A DNA stretch of 64,000 nucleotides from contig OZ253476.1 in the NCBI GenBank assembly GCA_965261795.1, positions 62,001 to 126,000 of the forward strand. Reading direction: 5' to 3'. How positions within the stretch are numbered: position 1 is the stretch's first letter; each line of letters starts with the position of its first letter. Positions 33,035 through 40,055 of this stretch are shown piece after piece. The translations under genes and the position numbers were made by a program. The DNA is from CBDCFV01 sp965261795 (GTDB lineage Bacteria > Chloroflexota > Dehalococcoidia > Lucifugimonadales > UBA3495). The notes below the pieces were generated by a model. The model was not told the origin of the DNA, made no database searches, and was given only the letters and a program-made list of their open reading frames with translations.

Positions 33035-34321
33035 ATGCAACACACCAAGTCTGAAGCGCTTTTCGCCCAAGCGCAGCAATACATACCCGGCGGCGTCAAC
33101 AGTCCGGTGCGGTCTTTCAGGGCTGTTGGCGGGACGCCGCCGTTTATCGCCAAGGGGCAAGGCTGCCGGATTTGGGACGTGGACGGCAACGAGTACATTG
33201 ACTTTCTGGGGTCCTGGGGGCCGTTGGTCCTGGGCCACGCACATCCCTCGGTCGTCGCGGCCCTGCGGGAGGCCGTTGAAGGCGGAACGAGTTTCGGCGC
33301 GCCAGTGGAAAACGAGGTGGAGTTGGCCCGGATTATCTGTGAAGCGCTGCCCTCTGTGGAAATGGTGCGCTTGGTGAATTCCGGCACCGAAGCCTGCATG
33401 AGCGCGATTCGTTTGGCTCGGGCCTTTACCGGCCGCGACAAGATTATCAAGTTTGCGGGCTGCTACCACGGCCACGCCGACGGCCTGCTGGTCAGGGCAG
33501 GTTCCGGGGCATTGACCCACGGAATTCCCACCAGCGCCGGAGTCCCTGAGTCGTATGCCATGGAGACCCTGGTAGCCGACTTCAATGACTTGGGCTCGGT
33601 GGAGAGATTTTTCGATTCGTTCCCGTCAGACATCGCCGGCATCATAGTGGAGCCGGTGGCAGGGAACATGGGCGTGGTGCTCCCCGCCGACGGGTTCCTT
33701 CAGGGGTTGAGGGACCTGACCAGCAACAACGGCGCTATGCTGATCTTCGACGAGGTAATCACCGGGTTCCGTGTCGGGCCGCACGGGGCGCAGGGCTTGT
33801 TCGGGGTCACACCCGACATTACTACCATGGGCAAGATAATTGGCGGCGGCCTGCCGGTGGGGGCCTACGGCGCGCGCAGGGAGATCATGGAGCGAGTTGC
33901 GCCGTTGGGGGACATGTACCAAGCCGGGACACTGTCCGGCAACCCCTTGGCTGTCAGCGCGGGTGTGGCTACGTTGACCGAGCTACGGGCGCCCGGTGTT
34001 TACGACCGCATAGACCGGCTGGCGCAACGGTTGACAGACGGCTTGTCTGAGGCATTCCAGCGGGTGGAAATACCGTCGACGATAAACCGGGTCGGGTCCA
34101 TGTTCACCGGCTTTATGAATCCGGGGCCGGTTGACAGCTTGGAGCGGGTTGAAGCGTCGGACGCCGCTCTTTACGGACGATATTTCCACGCCATGTTGGA
34201 ACGGGGAGTTTATATCGCGCCATCCCAATTCGAAGCAGGCTTTGTTTCCACGGCCCACACTGAGGAGGACATCGACCGCGTAATAGCAGTGGCGGAGGAT
34301 GCGTTAACCCACTTGCGCTGA
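33035..34321 (+). CDS. hemL: Glutamate-1-semialdehyde 2,1-aminomutase
   Basis: 428 residues. It forms 5-aminolevulinate from glutamate-1-semialdehyde with PLP. The start YIPGGVNSPVRSFRAVGGTP is diagnostic, with VNSGTEACMSAIRLAR, CYHGHADGLL, IFDEVITGFR and the PLP lysine in TTMGKIIGGGLPVGA (about 266). This shows that the organism uses the C5 pathway, so a glutamyl-tRNA reductase (hemA) is expected; it is not in the window. It ends the heme cluster and converges on hspR. Confidence 0.97.
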   Translation: MQHTKSEALFAQAQQYIPGGVNSPVRSFRAVGGTPPFIAKGQGCRIWDVDGNEYIDFLGSWGPLVLGHAHPSVVAALREAVEGGTSFGAPVENEVELARIICEALPSVEMVRLVNSGTEACMSAIRLARAFTGRDKIIKFAGCYHGHADGLLVRAGSGALTHGIPTSAGVPESYAMETLVADFNDLGSVERFFDSFPSDIAGIIVEPVAGNMGVVLPADGFLQGLRDLTSNNGAMLIFDEVITGFRVGPHGAQGLFGVTPDITTMGKIIGGGLPVGAYGARREIMERVAPLGDMYQAGTLSGNPLAVSAGVATLTELRAPGVYDRIDRLAQRLTDGLSEAFQRVEIPSTINRVGSMFTGFMNPGPVDSLERVEASDAALYGRYFHAMLERGVYIAPSQFEAGFVSTAHTEEDIDRVIAVAEDALTHLR

Positions 34322-34358
34322 GCGCCTGCGGTGCGTTCCCGGCTCTGCCAGCTTTGGA

Positions 34359-34817
34359 TCACCCTTGTTCCTCGCTGACGGCAGGATCGAACTCCACGGT
34401 TTCGTCCGGATTGACTTTGAACCACCCTTCCCCCGGTCCCGGTATCGGCGTGGCGCCTTCAGGCTTGGGCCGCTGCACTACCCGGACCCCAAGGGTGGCG
34501 AGCATTCCGTCTATTTGACTGATGGACTCCGCCACGGGCTGCGATATCCGGCCCGAAGACAGCCGCATCCGCACCTCCAGGAGTTCGTTGGTAAGTTTCA
34601 GCGCCAATTCCACGCCTGCCAAGTTCAATCCCATGTCGTCCACGAAGTGCTTGATGAGCCGCAGGCGGGCGACATCTTCGTCGGAGTAGGTACGCAGGGT
34701 CCCCATTCTCAGCGGCTCAATAAACCCTGCCCGTTCATACTTACGCAGCGTCTGTGGGTGCATGTCCAGGGTTTTCGCCACCACGCTGATCAAGTAGATG
34801 CCTCGAGTCTGCCTCAT
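34359..34817 (-). CDS. hspR: MerR-family heat-shock repressor HspR
   Basis: 152 residues from the ATG of MRQTRGIYLIS; a Met four codons upstream is also possible. GIYLISVVAKTLDMHPQTLRKYERAGFIEP is split by the MerR helix-turn-helix (about 7-40), followed by RTYSDEDVARLRLIKHFVDDMGLNLAGVELAL, the HspR pattern (about 45-80). HspR represses small heat-shock and dnaK genes with DnaK as co-repressor. It is divergent from the hsp20 operon across about 160 bp of AT-rich DNA holding two clear promoters, so it most likely controls both. Confidence 0.88.
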   Translation of the reverse strand: MRQTRGIYLISVVAKTLDMHPQTLRKYERAGFIEPLRMGTLRTYSDEDVARLRLIKHFVDDMGLNLAGVELALKLTNELLEVRMRLSSGRISQPVAESISQIDGMLATLGVRVVQRPKPEGATPIPGPGEGWFKVNPDETVEFDPAVSEEQG

Positions 34818-34855
34818 TTGGTCCCTCACGATATGTCATTATCGAGTGTATTATT

Positions 34856-34884
34856 GTTATACATATAGATGAGAGCATTGTCAA
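34856..34884 (-). promoter_or_regulatory. Sigma70-type promoter of hspR
   Basis: Minus strand: TTGACA at 34879-34884 and TATAAC at 34856-34861 with a 17-bp spacer, about 40 bp upstream of the hspR start. Confidence 0.75.
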
Positions 34885-34921
34885 ATGAATATCCGATAGT
34901 TAATGTAGTGCATATATATAG

Positions 34922-34950
34922 TTGACACAAGTCATATCAACTAATATACT
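34922..34950 (+). promoter_or_regulatory. Sigma70-type promoter of the hsp20 operon with overlapping inverted repeat
   Basis: TTGACA (34922-34927) and TATACT (34945-34950) are 17 bp apart. GTTGACAC...ATATCAAC (34921-34941) is an imperfect inverted repeat over the -35 box and spacer, a likely HspR operator, although it does not clearly match the published HAIR consensus. Confidence 0.75.
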
Positions 34951-34981
34951 TGGCTCATATTATTTCAGAGAAGGTGACGCC

Positions 34982-35173
34982 GTGACAACAGTAGAGCTTC
35001 TGGAGCGAGACCGAAGGCAAGACATCGTCATTGACGGGCCAGAGATCAGATTGGCCCAAGAGCTGGAGAGCATCGTGGAAGACGCCAAGCAACCCCAGGA
35101 TGTGGAGCAGCCGAAGGCCCGGCATTGGTATTACAGTGTGCCTTTCGCCGGTGTCCGCTACTACTCGTTTTAA
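34982..35173 (+). CDS. Small hypothetical protein ahead of hsp20
   Basis: 63 residues from a GTG at 34982 that has AAGGTG five bases upstream; the frame is open 20 codons further but overlaps the promoter. The protein is acidic and helical (EIRLAQELESIVEDAK) and ends in an aromatic tail, HWYYSVPFAGVRYYSF. I do not recognise it. It is the first gene after the heat-shock promoter, 62 bp before hsp20, so it should be heat-induced. Confidence 0.6.
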   Translation: MTTVELLERDRRQDIVIDGPEIRLAQELESIVEDAKQPQDVEQPKARHWYYSVPFAGVRYYSF

Positions 35174-35235
35174 CCCGGCCGGTTGACGCCGGTTGTTACT
35201 CAAATGCACAGCAAATGAAGAATGGAGAAAAGATT

Positions 35236-35709
35236 ATGTTACAGCGACGGGACCCTTTCGACGACCTGCGGCAGATGCAGAACACCATGGACCGGATGTG
35301 GCAGAGGTTCGGTAACCAACAATCCAACGGCAACGCTGAAAACCCGAAAATCGAGGCTTGGCCCTTTCCTTTGGACGTGGTCCGTAAGGGAGACGACACG
35401 GTTATCCGCGCTTCCATGCCGGGGGTCAAGCCTGAGGACATCCAAGTGTCCATCGAGGACAACGTGTTGACCATGCGGGGCCACACCGCCGAGGAGCACC
35501 AGGACAGCGACGGGACTTTCCTGATGCGGGAACGCCGGTCGGGTTCCTTCCACCGGGCGCTGCGATTGCCCGAGTCGGTGGACGTCGACAATGTCCATCC
35601 CCATTACGAGGACGGGGTACTGACCATCACCGTGCCCAAGGCCGAAGCCAAGAAGGCCAGGCAGCTTCAGGTGCGCTTCAGCAATTCTTCGCCTACCCAG
35701 GAAGCTTAA
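35236..35709 (+). CDS. Small heat-shock protein Hsp20 (alpha-crystallin family)
   Basis: 157 residues from the ATG at 35236 with GGAG eight bases upstream. The N-terminal arm (RRDPFDDLRQMQNTMDRMWQ) is typical of class A bacterial sHSPs. The alpha-crystallin domain covers about 45-145, including DTVIRASMPGVKPEDIQVSI, the RRSGSFHRALRLPESVD segment and YEDGVLTITVPK. It is an ATP-independent holdase. It lies downstream of the small gene at 34982 in the HspR-controlled unit, and a hairpin with a T tract follows. Confidence 0.94.
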   Translation: MLQRRDPFDDLRQMQNTMDRMWQRFGNQQSNGNAENPKIEAWPFPLDVVRKGDDTVIRASMPGVKPEDIQVSIEDNVLTMRGHTAEEHQDSDGTFLMRERRSGSFHRALRLPESVDVDNVHPHYEDGVLTITVPKAEAKKARQLQVRFSNSSPTQEA

Positions 35710-35758
35710 TCTTCCGGCCCCGGCTCATTGGCCAGGGTCTACAGGCCAGGGGAAATCA

Positions 35759-35797
35759 AAAGGCAGCGCAGGACTCGTTCCGCGCTGCCTTTCCTTT
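35759..35797 (+). terminator. Rho-independent terminator of the hsp20 operon
   Basis: AAAGGCAGCGC and its perfect inverse GCGCTGCCTTT (11 bp, 12-base loop) followed by TTTCCTTTT. Confidence 0.85.
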
Positions 35798-35829
35798 TGG
35801 GAACTATTTCCACGAAACCGGCAAAAACG

Positions 35830-35868
35830 AAAGGCGCGGAAGCTCATTTTCGAGACTTCCGTGCCTTT
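35830..35868 (-). terminator. Terminator hairpin for sodN
   Basis: AAAGGCGCGGAAG and CTTCCGTGCCTTT form a 13-bp stem with one G-T pair. On the minus strand it is followed by CGTTTTTGC, so it ends the sodN transcript. Confidence 0.75.
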
Positions 35869-35906
35869 TATGCCTATAACGCTGCCGGTGTTAGACCGGA
35901 GCGAGG

Positions 35907-36374
35907 TTAGGCGCCGTAGCGTGCTGCGGCGTTGGGGTCGCTGTAATCAACGTTCTTGGTAGCCCAGAATGCCGCGGCGATGTCGTCGCAGGAGGCTACC
36001 AAGTTCTCGGCGTTCTCCATACTAACGGTCTGCTTGCATTGGCCGGCCAGCTTCAGGGCGGCGTTGAACTTGGCGGCGATGTCGTTGGCGTCGGTGTTAG
36101 GCCAAGCATAGTCGGCCCACAGGATGCGCAGCTCTTCCTTGCACCTCTCCGCGTGGTCTTCCTTTACCGCGATGTACCTGGCTACTTTGTTAGCGTAATC
36201 CTGGGCCGCGGCAACCTCGGTGTGGGGCGGCACTTCCAACGCCTGCATCCGCAATACCATCTTCTGCACCGTTTGGGCGGCAATCTTTGCCATTAGGGGG
36301 TCGTAAATTCCGCAGGGGATGTCACAGTGGGCCTTGGCTCTTGGCACACTCAACCATTTGAACAAGTTGAACAT
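35907..36374 (-). CDS. sodN: Nickel superoxide dismutase precursor
   Basis: 155 residues. A 15-residue propeptide (MFNLFKWLSVPRAKA) precedes HCDIPCGIYDP, the nickel hook in which His1, Cys2 and Cys6 bind nickel after cleavage just before the histidine. The rest is the four-helix bundle (LRMQALEVPPHTEVAAAQDY, RCKEELRILWADYAWP). The enzyme converts superoxide to peroxide and oxygen. The length matches the marine bacterial/cyanobacterial form. Cleavage needs a dedicated SodX peptidase; no such gene is adjacent. A terminator follows at 35830. Confidence 0.96.
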   Translation of the reverse strand: MFNLFKWLSVPRAKAHCDIPCGIYDPLMAKIAAQTVQKMVLRMQALEVPPHTEVAAAQDYANKVARYIAVKEDHAERCKEELRILWADYAWPNTDANDIAAKFNAALKLAGQCKQTVSMENAENLVASCDDIAAAFWATKNVDYSDPNAAARYGA

Positions 36375-36510
36375 ACTTGCGCTACCTCGTCTTATAGAAT
36401 TGAAATCCCGACTCAGGTTACAAGAAAATCACGTCATCCGCAACCTGACTTGGGTTCGCAAACGCCGTCGCGCGAGCCTTTGCCCAAGCGGCCCTTGAAA
36501 GGCTGCAAAG

Positions 36511-36538
36511 TTGTAACCGATAGTCGCCGTAGTATAAT
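36511..36538 (+). promoter_or_regulatory. Sigma70-type promoter of ilvD
   Basis: TTGTAA (36511-36516), a 16-bp spacer and a consensus TATAAT (36533-36538), about 70 bp upstream of the ilvD start. Confidence 0.7.
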
Positions 36539-36607
36539 CATGTTCCTTTCCAAGCCAATTTAACGAAGTGATCACGAGCGCACCGATGCGTCGCAGGAGG
36601 AAGTCTA

Positions 36608-38296
36608 ATGACCACTACGAGCAAGAACTTAGCCCTTAAACACCGGAGCAGGGAAGTCACCGAAGGACCGGACCGCGCCCCCGCCCGGGCCATGCTAATG
36701 GCTATGGGCCTGACCACAGACGATATCGACAAACCCTTCGTGGCCATCGCCAATCTTGCCAGCGACGTAACGCCCTGCAATGTTCATCTGGACCGGCTGG
36801 CGCAAGCAGCTAAAGAGGGCGTGCGTCTGGCTGACGGGGTGCCATTCGAATTCGGCACCATCACCGTAAGCGACGGCATATCTATGGGCACCGAGGGCAT
36901 GAAGGCCTCATTGGTCAGCCGGGAGGTTATAGCAGACTCCATTGAGGTTGTGACCTTCGGCGAACGGATGGACGCGCTGATTACCGTGGCGGGGTGTGAC
37001 AAGAACATGCCCGGTTGCATGATGGCTATAGCCCGCCTGAACGTGCCTTCCCTCTTCATATACGGCGGCACCATCATGCCGGGGAACTACAACGGGAAAG
37101 ACGTCAACATCCAGGACGTGTTCGAAGCGGTGGGGGCCTATGCCAGTGGAGATATGACTCTTGAACAGCTACGGGCCTTGGAATGCGTAGCATGTCCCGG
37201 CGAGGGGTCCTGCGCCGGGTTGTTCACAGCGAACACCATGTCCACAGCCATTGAGATCATGGGGATGTCCCTGCCAGGCGACGCGTCCATCCCGGCAGTA
37301 GACCCGCGCAAGGTTGAGCATACCAGAGCGGCCGGGCGAACCTTGATGAGGTTGTTGGAAGAAGACCTGCGCCCGCGCGACATTCTCACCCGGCAGGCTT
37401 TCGAGAATGCGATCACCGTAGTAGTGGCAATGGGCGGGTCTACGAACGCAGTGCTGCACCTGATGGCAATCGCCAACGAAGCGCAAGTGGACCTGAGCCT
37501 GGGAGACTTTGACCGGATCAGCCGTAGCACCCCGTACATCGCCGACATGCGCCCCGCGGGGCGGTACGTCATGGCCGACTTGGACCGCTACGGAGGGGTG
37601 TCCTTGGTTGCAAAGCAATTGCTGCGAGCCGGCCTGCTGCACGGCGACGCTATGACCATCACCGGCAAGACCCTACAAGAAAACGTGGACTCCATGATTA
37701 CAGTGGAAGACCAACCGGTGGTATTCCCGACTGACCAACCCCGCAGCCCTACGGGAGGTCTGGCCATCCTGTACGGGAACCTGGCGCCGGAGGGGGCGGT
37801 CATCAAAGTGGCAGGGCATCAGGAGAAGGTTTACCAAGGCCCAGCCCGAGTGTTCGACCAGGAGCAGGCGGCTTTCCAGGCCATCCAGCGTCGGGAAATA
37901 AAGCCGGGAGATATAGTGGTCATTCGCTACGAAGGTCCCAAGGGAGGCCCCGGGATGCAGGAAATGCTGGGTGTAACCGGCGCTCTGATTGGACAGGGGT
38001 TGGGGGACGACGTGGCCCTGATGACGGACGGTCGGTTCTCCGGAGCATCCCACGGCCCCATGGTGGGCCACGTGACCCCCGAGGCGGCGGTGGGCGGCCC
38101 TATCGGGCTTCTGAGGGAAGGGGACATCATCACCCTGGACATTCCACAGCGCCGCTTGGACGTGAGATTGACCGAGGAGGAATTCACCGACCGCCGAGCC
38201 AACTTCAAGCCCATGGCCCCCAACTACACCACCGGCGTGTTGGCCAAGTACGCCAAGCTGGTGTCGTCGGCCTCCGAAGGGGCGGTGACGGGGTAG
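36608..38296 (+). CDS. ilvD: Dihydroxy-acid dehydratase
   Basis: 562 residues with AGGAGG upstream of the ATG. It makes the 2-keto acids for isoleucine and valine and needs an iron-sulfur cluster. Cluster cysteines lie in VAGCDKNMPGC (about 128-137) and ACPGEGSCAGLFTANTM (about 197). AMGGSTNAVLHL and TDGRFSGASHGPMVGHVTPEA complete the family pattern. The gene is intact and alone. Its last 36 codons recur at 39926-40033 after a two-gene insert, with four changed codons, all synonymous. Confidence 0.97.
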   Translation: MTTTSKNLALKHRSREVTEGPDRAPARAMLMAMGLTTDDIDKPFVAIANLASDVTPCNVHLDRLAQAAKEGVRLADGVPFEFGTITVSDGISMGTEGMKASLVSREVIADSIEVVTFGERMDALITVAGCDKNMPGCMMAIARLNVPSLFIYGGTIMPGNYNGKDVNIQDVFEAVGAYASGDMTLEQLRALECVACPGEGSCAGLFTANTMSTAIEIMGMSLPGDASIPAVDPRKVEHTRAAGRTLMRLLEEDLRPRDILTRQAFENAITVVVAMGGSTNAVLHLMAIANEAQVDLSLGDFDRISRSTPYIADMRPAGRYVMADLDRYGGVSLVAKQLLRAGLLHGDAMTITGKTLQENVDSMITVEDQPVVFPTDQPRSPTGGLAILYGNLAPEGAVIKVAGHQEKVYQGPARVFDQEQAAFQAIQRREIKPGDIVVIRYEGPKGGPGMQEMLGVTGALIGQGLGDDVALMTDGRFSGASHGPMVGHVTPEAAVGGPIGLLREGDIITLDIPQRRLDVRLTEEEFTDRRANFKPMAPNYTTGVLAKYAKLVSSASEGAVTG

Positions 38297-38332
38297 GAGA
38301 CCGGTGGCAAACTGATCCAAGGAGCTTGGAGA

Positions 38333-39421
38333 ATGACGACTGAAGCGGATGAAATAGTAGAGCCAATACAGTCCGAGGAAGATGATCTCGACGAGGGCAC
38401 TCCCATCTACCGAATTCGGTCATACCCATCCGACCCAGATCTGGAGACGTTACATTTAAGGTGGAAGCGCGAAGACCTCATCATCCCGAAGTTCCAACGG
38501 GGGTTCGTGTGGAAGCCGACCCAAGCCAGCCGGCTTATTGAGTCGTTTCTGATAGGACTGCCCGTCCCCGGTATCTTTGTGTTCGTAGAAGGCCACAACC
38601 GGGGAGAAGGTGGTTCCAGACAACTGGTCGTTGACGGCCAGCAACGGTTGCTCAGCGTGTTTGGGTTTTTCGAGGGTAAGCTTCCTCCTGACGACAGACC
38701 TTTCCGGTTAACAGGGGTAGACGAACGCTGGCAGGGCAAAACGTATAAGGAACTCGAGCATTGGGAGCAGAGGATGTTGCTCACTTCGGTGCTTCGGGTC
38801 GTCAATATCGAGCAACGGGAGCCACAGAACACCATCGAGCACCGGAGCACCAGTTCTTGCATCTATCAGATTTTCGAACGGCTGAACACTGGCGGTACGG
38901 CACTTACTCCTCAGGAGATACGTAATAGTTCCTGTCATGGACCTTTCAGCGACATGCTGGTGGAAGCGAACAAAAACCCTGCTTGGCGGGATATATTCGG
39001 CGCATTGGAACCGGACTTCAGGATGCGAGACGTCGAGTTGATAGCACGATTCCTGGCTCTGCATGAAGGTTCTAATTACTATGCGCCGCCCATGAAAAAA
39101 TTCATCAACGATTACATGGGAAAGCATCAATGGGAGCCAAGCTCCTCAAAATACCAGCAAGTCTTTCTGGAATCTGTACGTCGCGTGGTCGATTCTCTGG
39201 GAAAGCGCCCGTTCCACATCCGGCAGGGCATCAATGTCGCAGTATGCGACTCGGTCATGGTAGCGTTCGCGGAATCGGAGGACATTCCACGCGACATCAA
39301 GGAGAGGTATGAAAGACTTAAGGAACATCCGGAATTCATAGCCGCAACCACATCCGGGACGACTGCATCAGCCATAGTAAAACAACGGCTGGAATTAGCC
39401 CGCCAGGCCCTGTTTGAGTAA
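38333..39421 (+). CDS. DUF262 (GmrSD-N/ParB-like) protein of a two-gene cassette
   Basis: 362 residues. The DUF262 core is clear: LIIPKFQRGFVWKPTQASRL, LIGLPVPGIFVF and RQLVVDGQQRLLSVFGFF (about 50-120), where the DGQQR motif is shared with ParB/sulfiredoxin-like NTPases. IFERLNTGGTALTPQEIRN follows (about 183). The fold occurs in GmrSD-type type IV restriction enzymes and other anti-phage proteins, but the HNH domain of GmrD is absent here. The ATG of the HEPN-like gene overlaps its stop (TAATG). The pair lies between ilvD and a displaced copy of the ilvD 3' end. Confidence 0.85.
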   Translation: MTTEADEIVEPIQSEEDDLDEGTPIYRIRSYPSDPDLETLHLRWKREDLIIPKFQRGFVWKPTQASRLIESFLIGLPVPGIFVFVEGHNRGEGGSRQLVVDGQQRLLSVFGFFEGKLPPDDRPFRLTGVDERWQGKTYKELEHWEQRMLLTSVLRVVNIEQREPQNTIEHRSTSSCIYQIFERLNTGGTALTPQEIRNSSCHGPFSDMLVEANKNPAWRDIFGALEPDFRMRDVELIARFLALHEGSNYYAPPMKKFINDYMGKHQWEPSSSKYQQVFLESVRRVVDSLGKRPFHIRQGINVAVCDSVMVAFAESEDIPRDIKERYERLKEHPEFIAATTSGTTASAIVKQRLELARQALFE

Positions 39422-39912
39422 TGCCCCAGGACGGATACGTGGCGAGTAGATGTTCCTATATCGAGGGCAGGCTTCAATATGCTGCGGCTAAATCCAGCAC
39501 CGACCCCGAAATAGGTTCTCATCTGGCAGGATATGTCAGCGTGTTAATCTCCGGCGTCGTTGAAGATTGCATTGAGCATCTGGTCGTGCAACGAGCGCGA
39601 AAAGTAAATGATCCTCAACTCCAGGAGTTTGTCCGATCTTCAATAGCTCAGCAGTTCAGGAATCCCCGGTCAGAAGATATAGCGAACGTCATAGGCCGAT
39701 TCAGCAAGGACTACCAAAGCTCTTATCAACTTTCAGTCGGCCAGGAAGCACGCGAAGCATCAGGTAGCATCGTCAGGAATCGAATGTCGCTTGCGCACCA
39801 AGGTGCACCTCAATCAAATTTTACGGTTACCGATGTCCAGAGGTATTTTGCTCTGATAGTTGGAATATTCGAAGTGGTTGAAGGAATATTGCTGCCCGAC
39901 AGCACAGGCTAA
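39421..39912 (+). CDS. HEPN-domain protein (RiboL-PSP/MAE_28990-like), partner of DUF262
   Basis: 163 residues, all helical. VSVLISGVVEDCIEHLVVQR is a typical first HEPN core helix, and RNRMSLAHQG (about 119-128) is the R-x(4-6)-H catalytic motif of HEPN ribonucleases, ahead of a last helix YFALIVGIFEVVEGILL. It starts on the last base of the DUF262 stop codon, so the two are coupled. An RNase effector controlled by the DUF262 NTPase, as in abortive-infection modules, is the likely arrangement. This is inferred from motifs and operon structure. Confidence 0.75.
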   Translation: MPQDGYVASRCSYIEGRLQYAAAKSSTDPEIGSHLAGYVSVLISGVVEDCIEHLVVQRARKVNDPQLQEFVRSSIAQQFRNPRSEDIANVIGRFSKDYQSSYQLSVGQEAREASGSIVRNRMSLAHQGAPQSNFTVTDVQRYFALIVGIFEVVEGILLPDSTG

Positions 39913-39924
39913 TGAGAACCTTTA

Positions 39925-40033
39925 CGACCGCCGAGCCAACTTCAAGCCCATGGCCCCCAACTACACCACCGGCGTCCTGGCCAAGTACGCCAAGCTGGTG
40001 TCGTCGGCCTCCGAAGGGGCGGTTACGGGGTAA
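39925..40033 (+). repeat. Displaced copy of the ilvD 3' end
   Basis: Matches 38188-38296 without gaps. Four codons differ (GTG/GTC, TTG/CTG, GTG/GTT and stop TAG/TAA) and all are synonymous. It has no start or promoter. It is the right boundary of the DUF262/HEPN cassette. Confidence 0.95.
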
Positions 40034-40055
40034 GGGTTGCTCGCTCTCTTACTAG

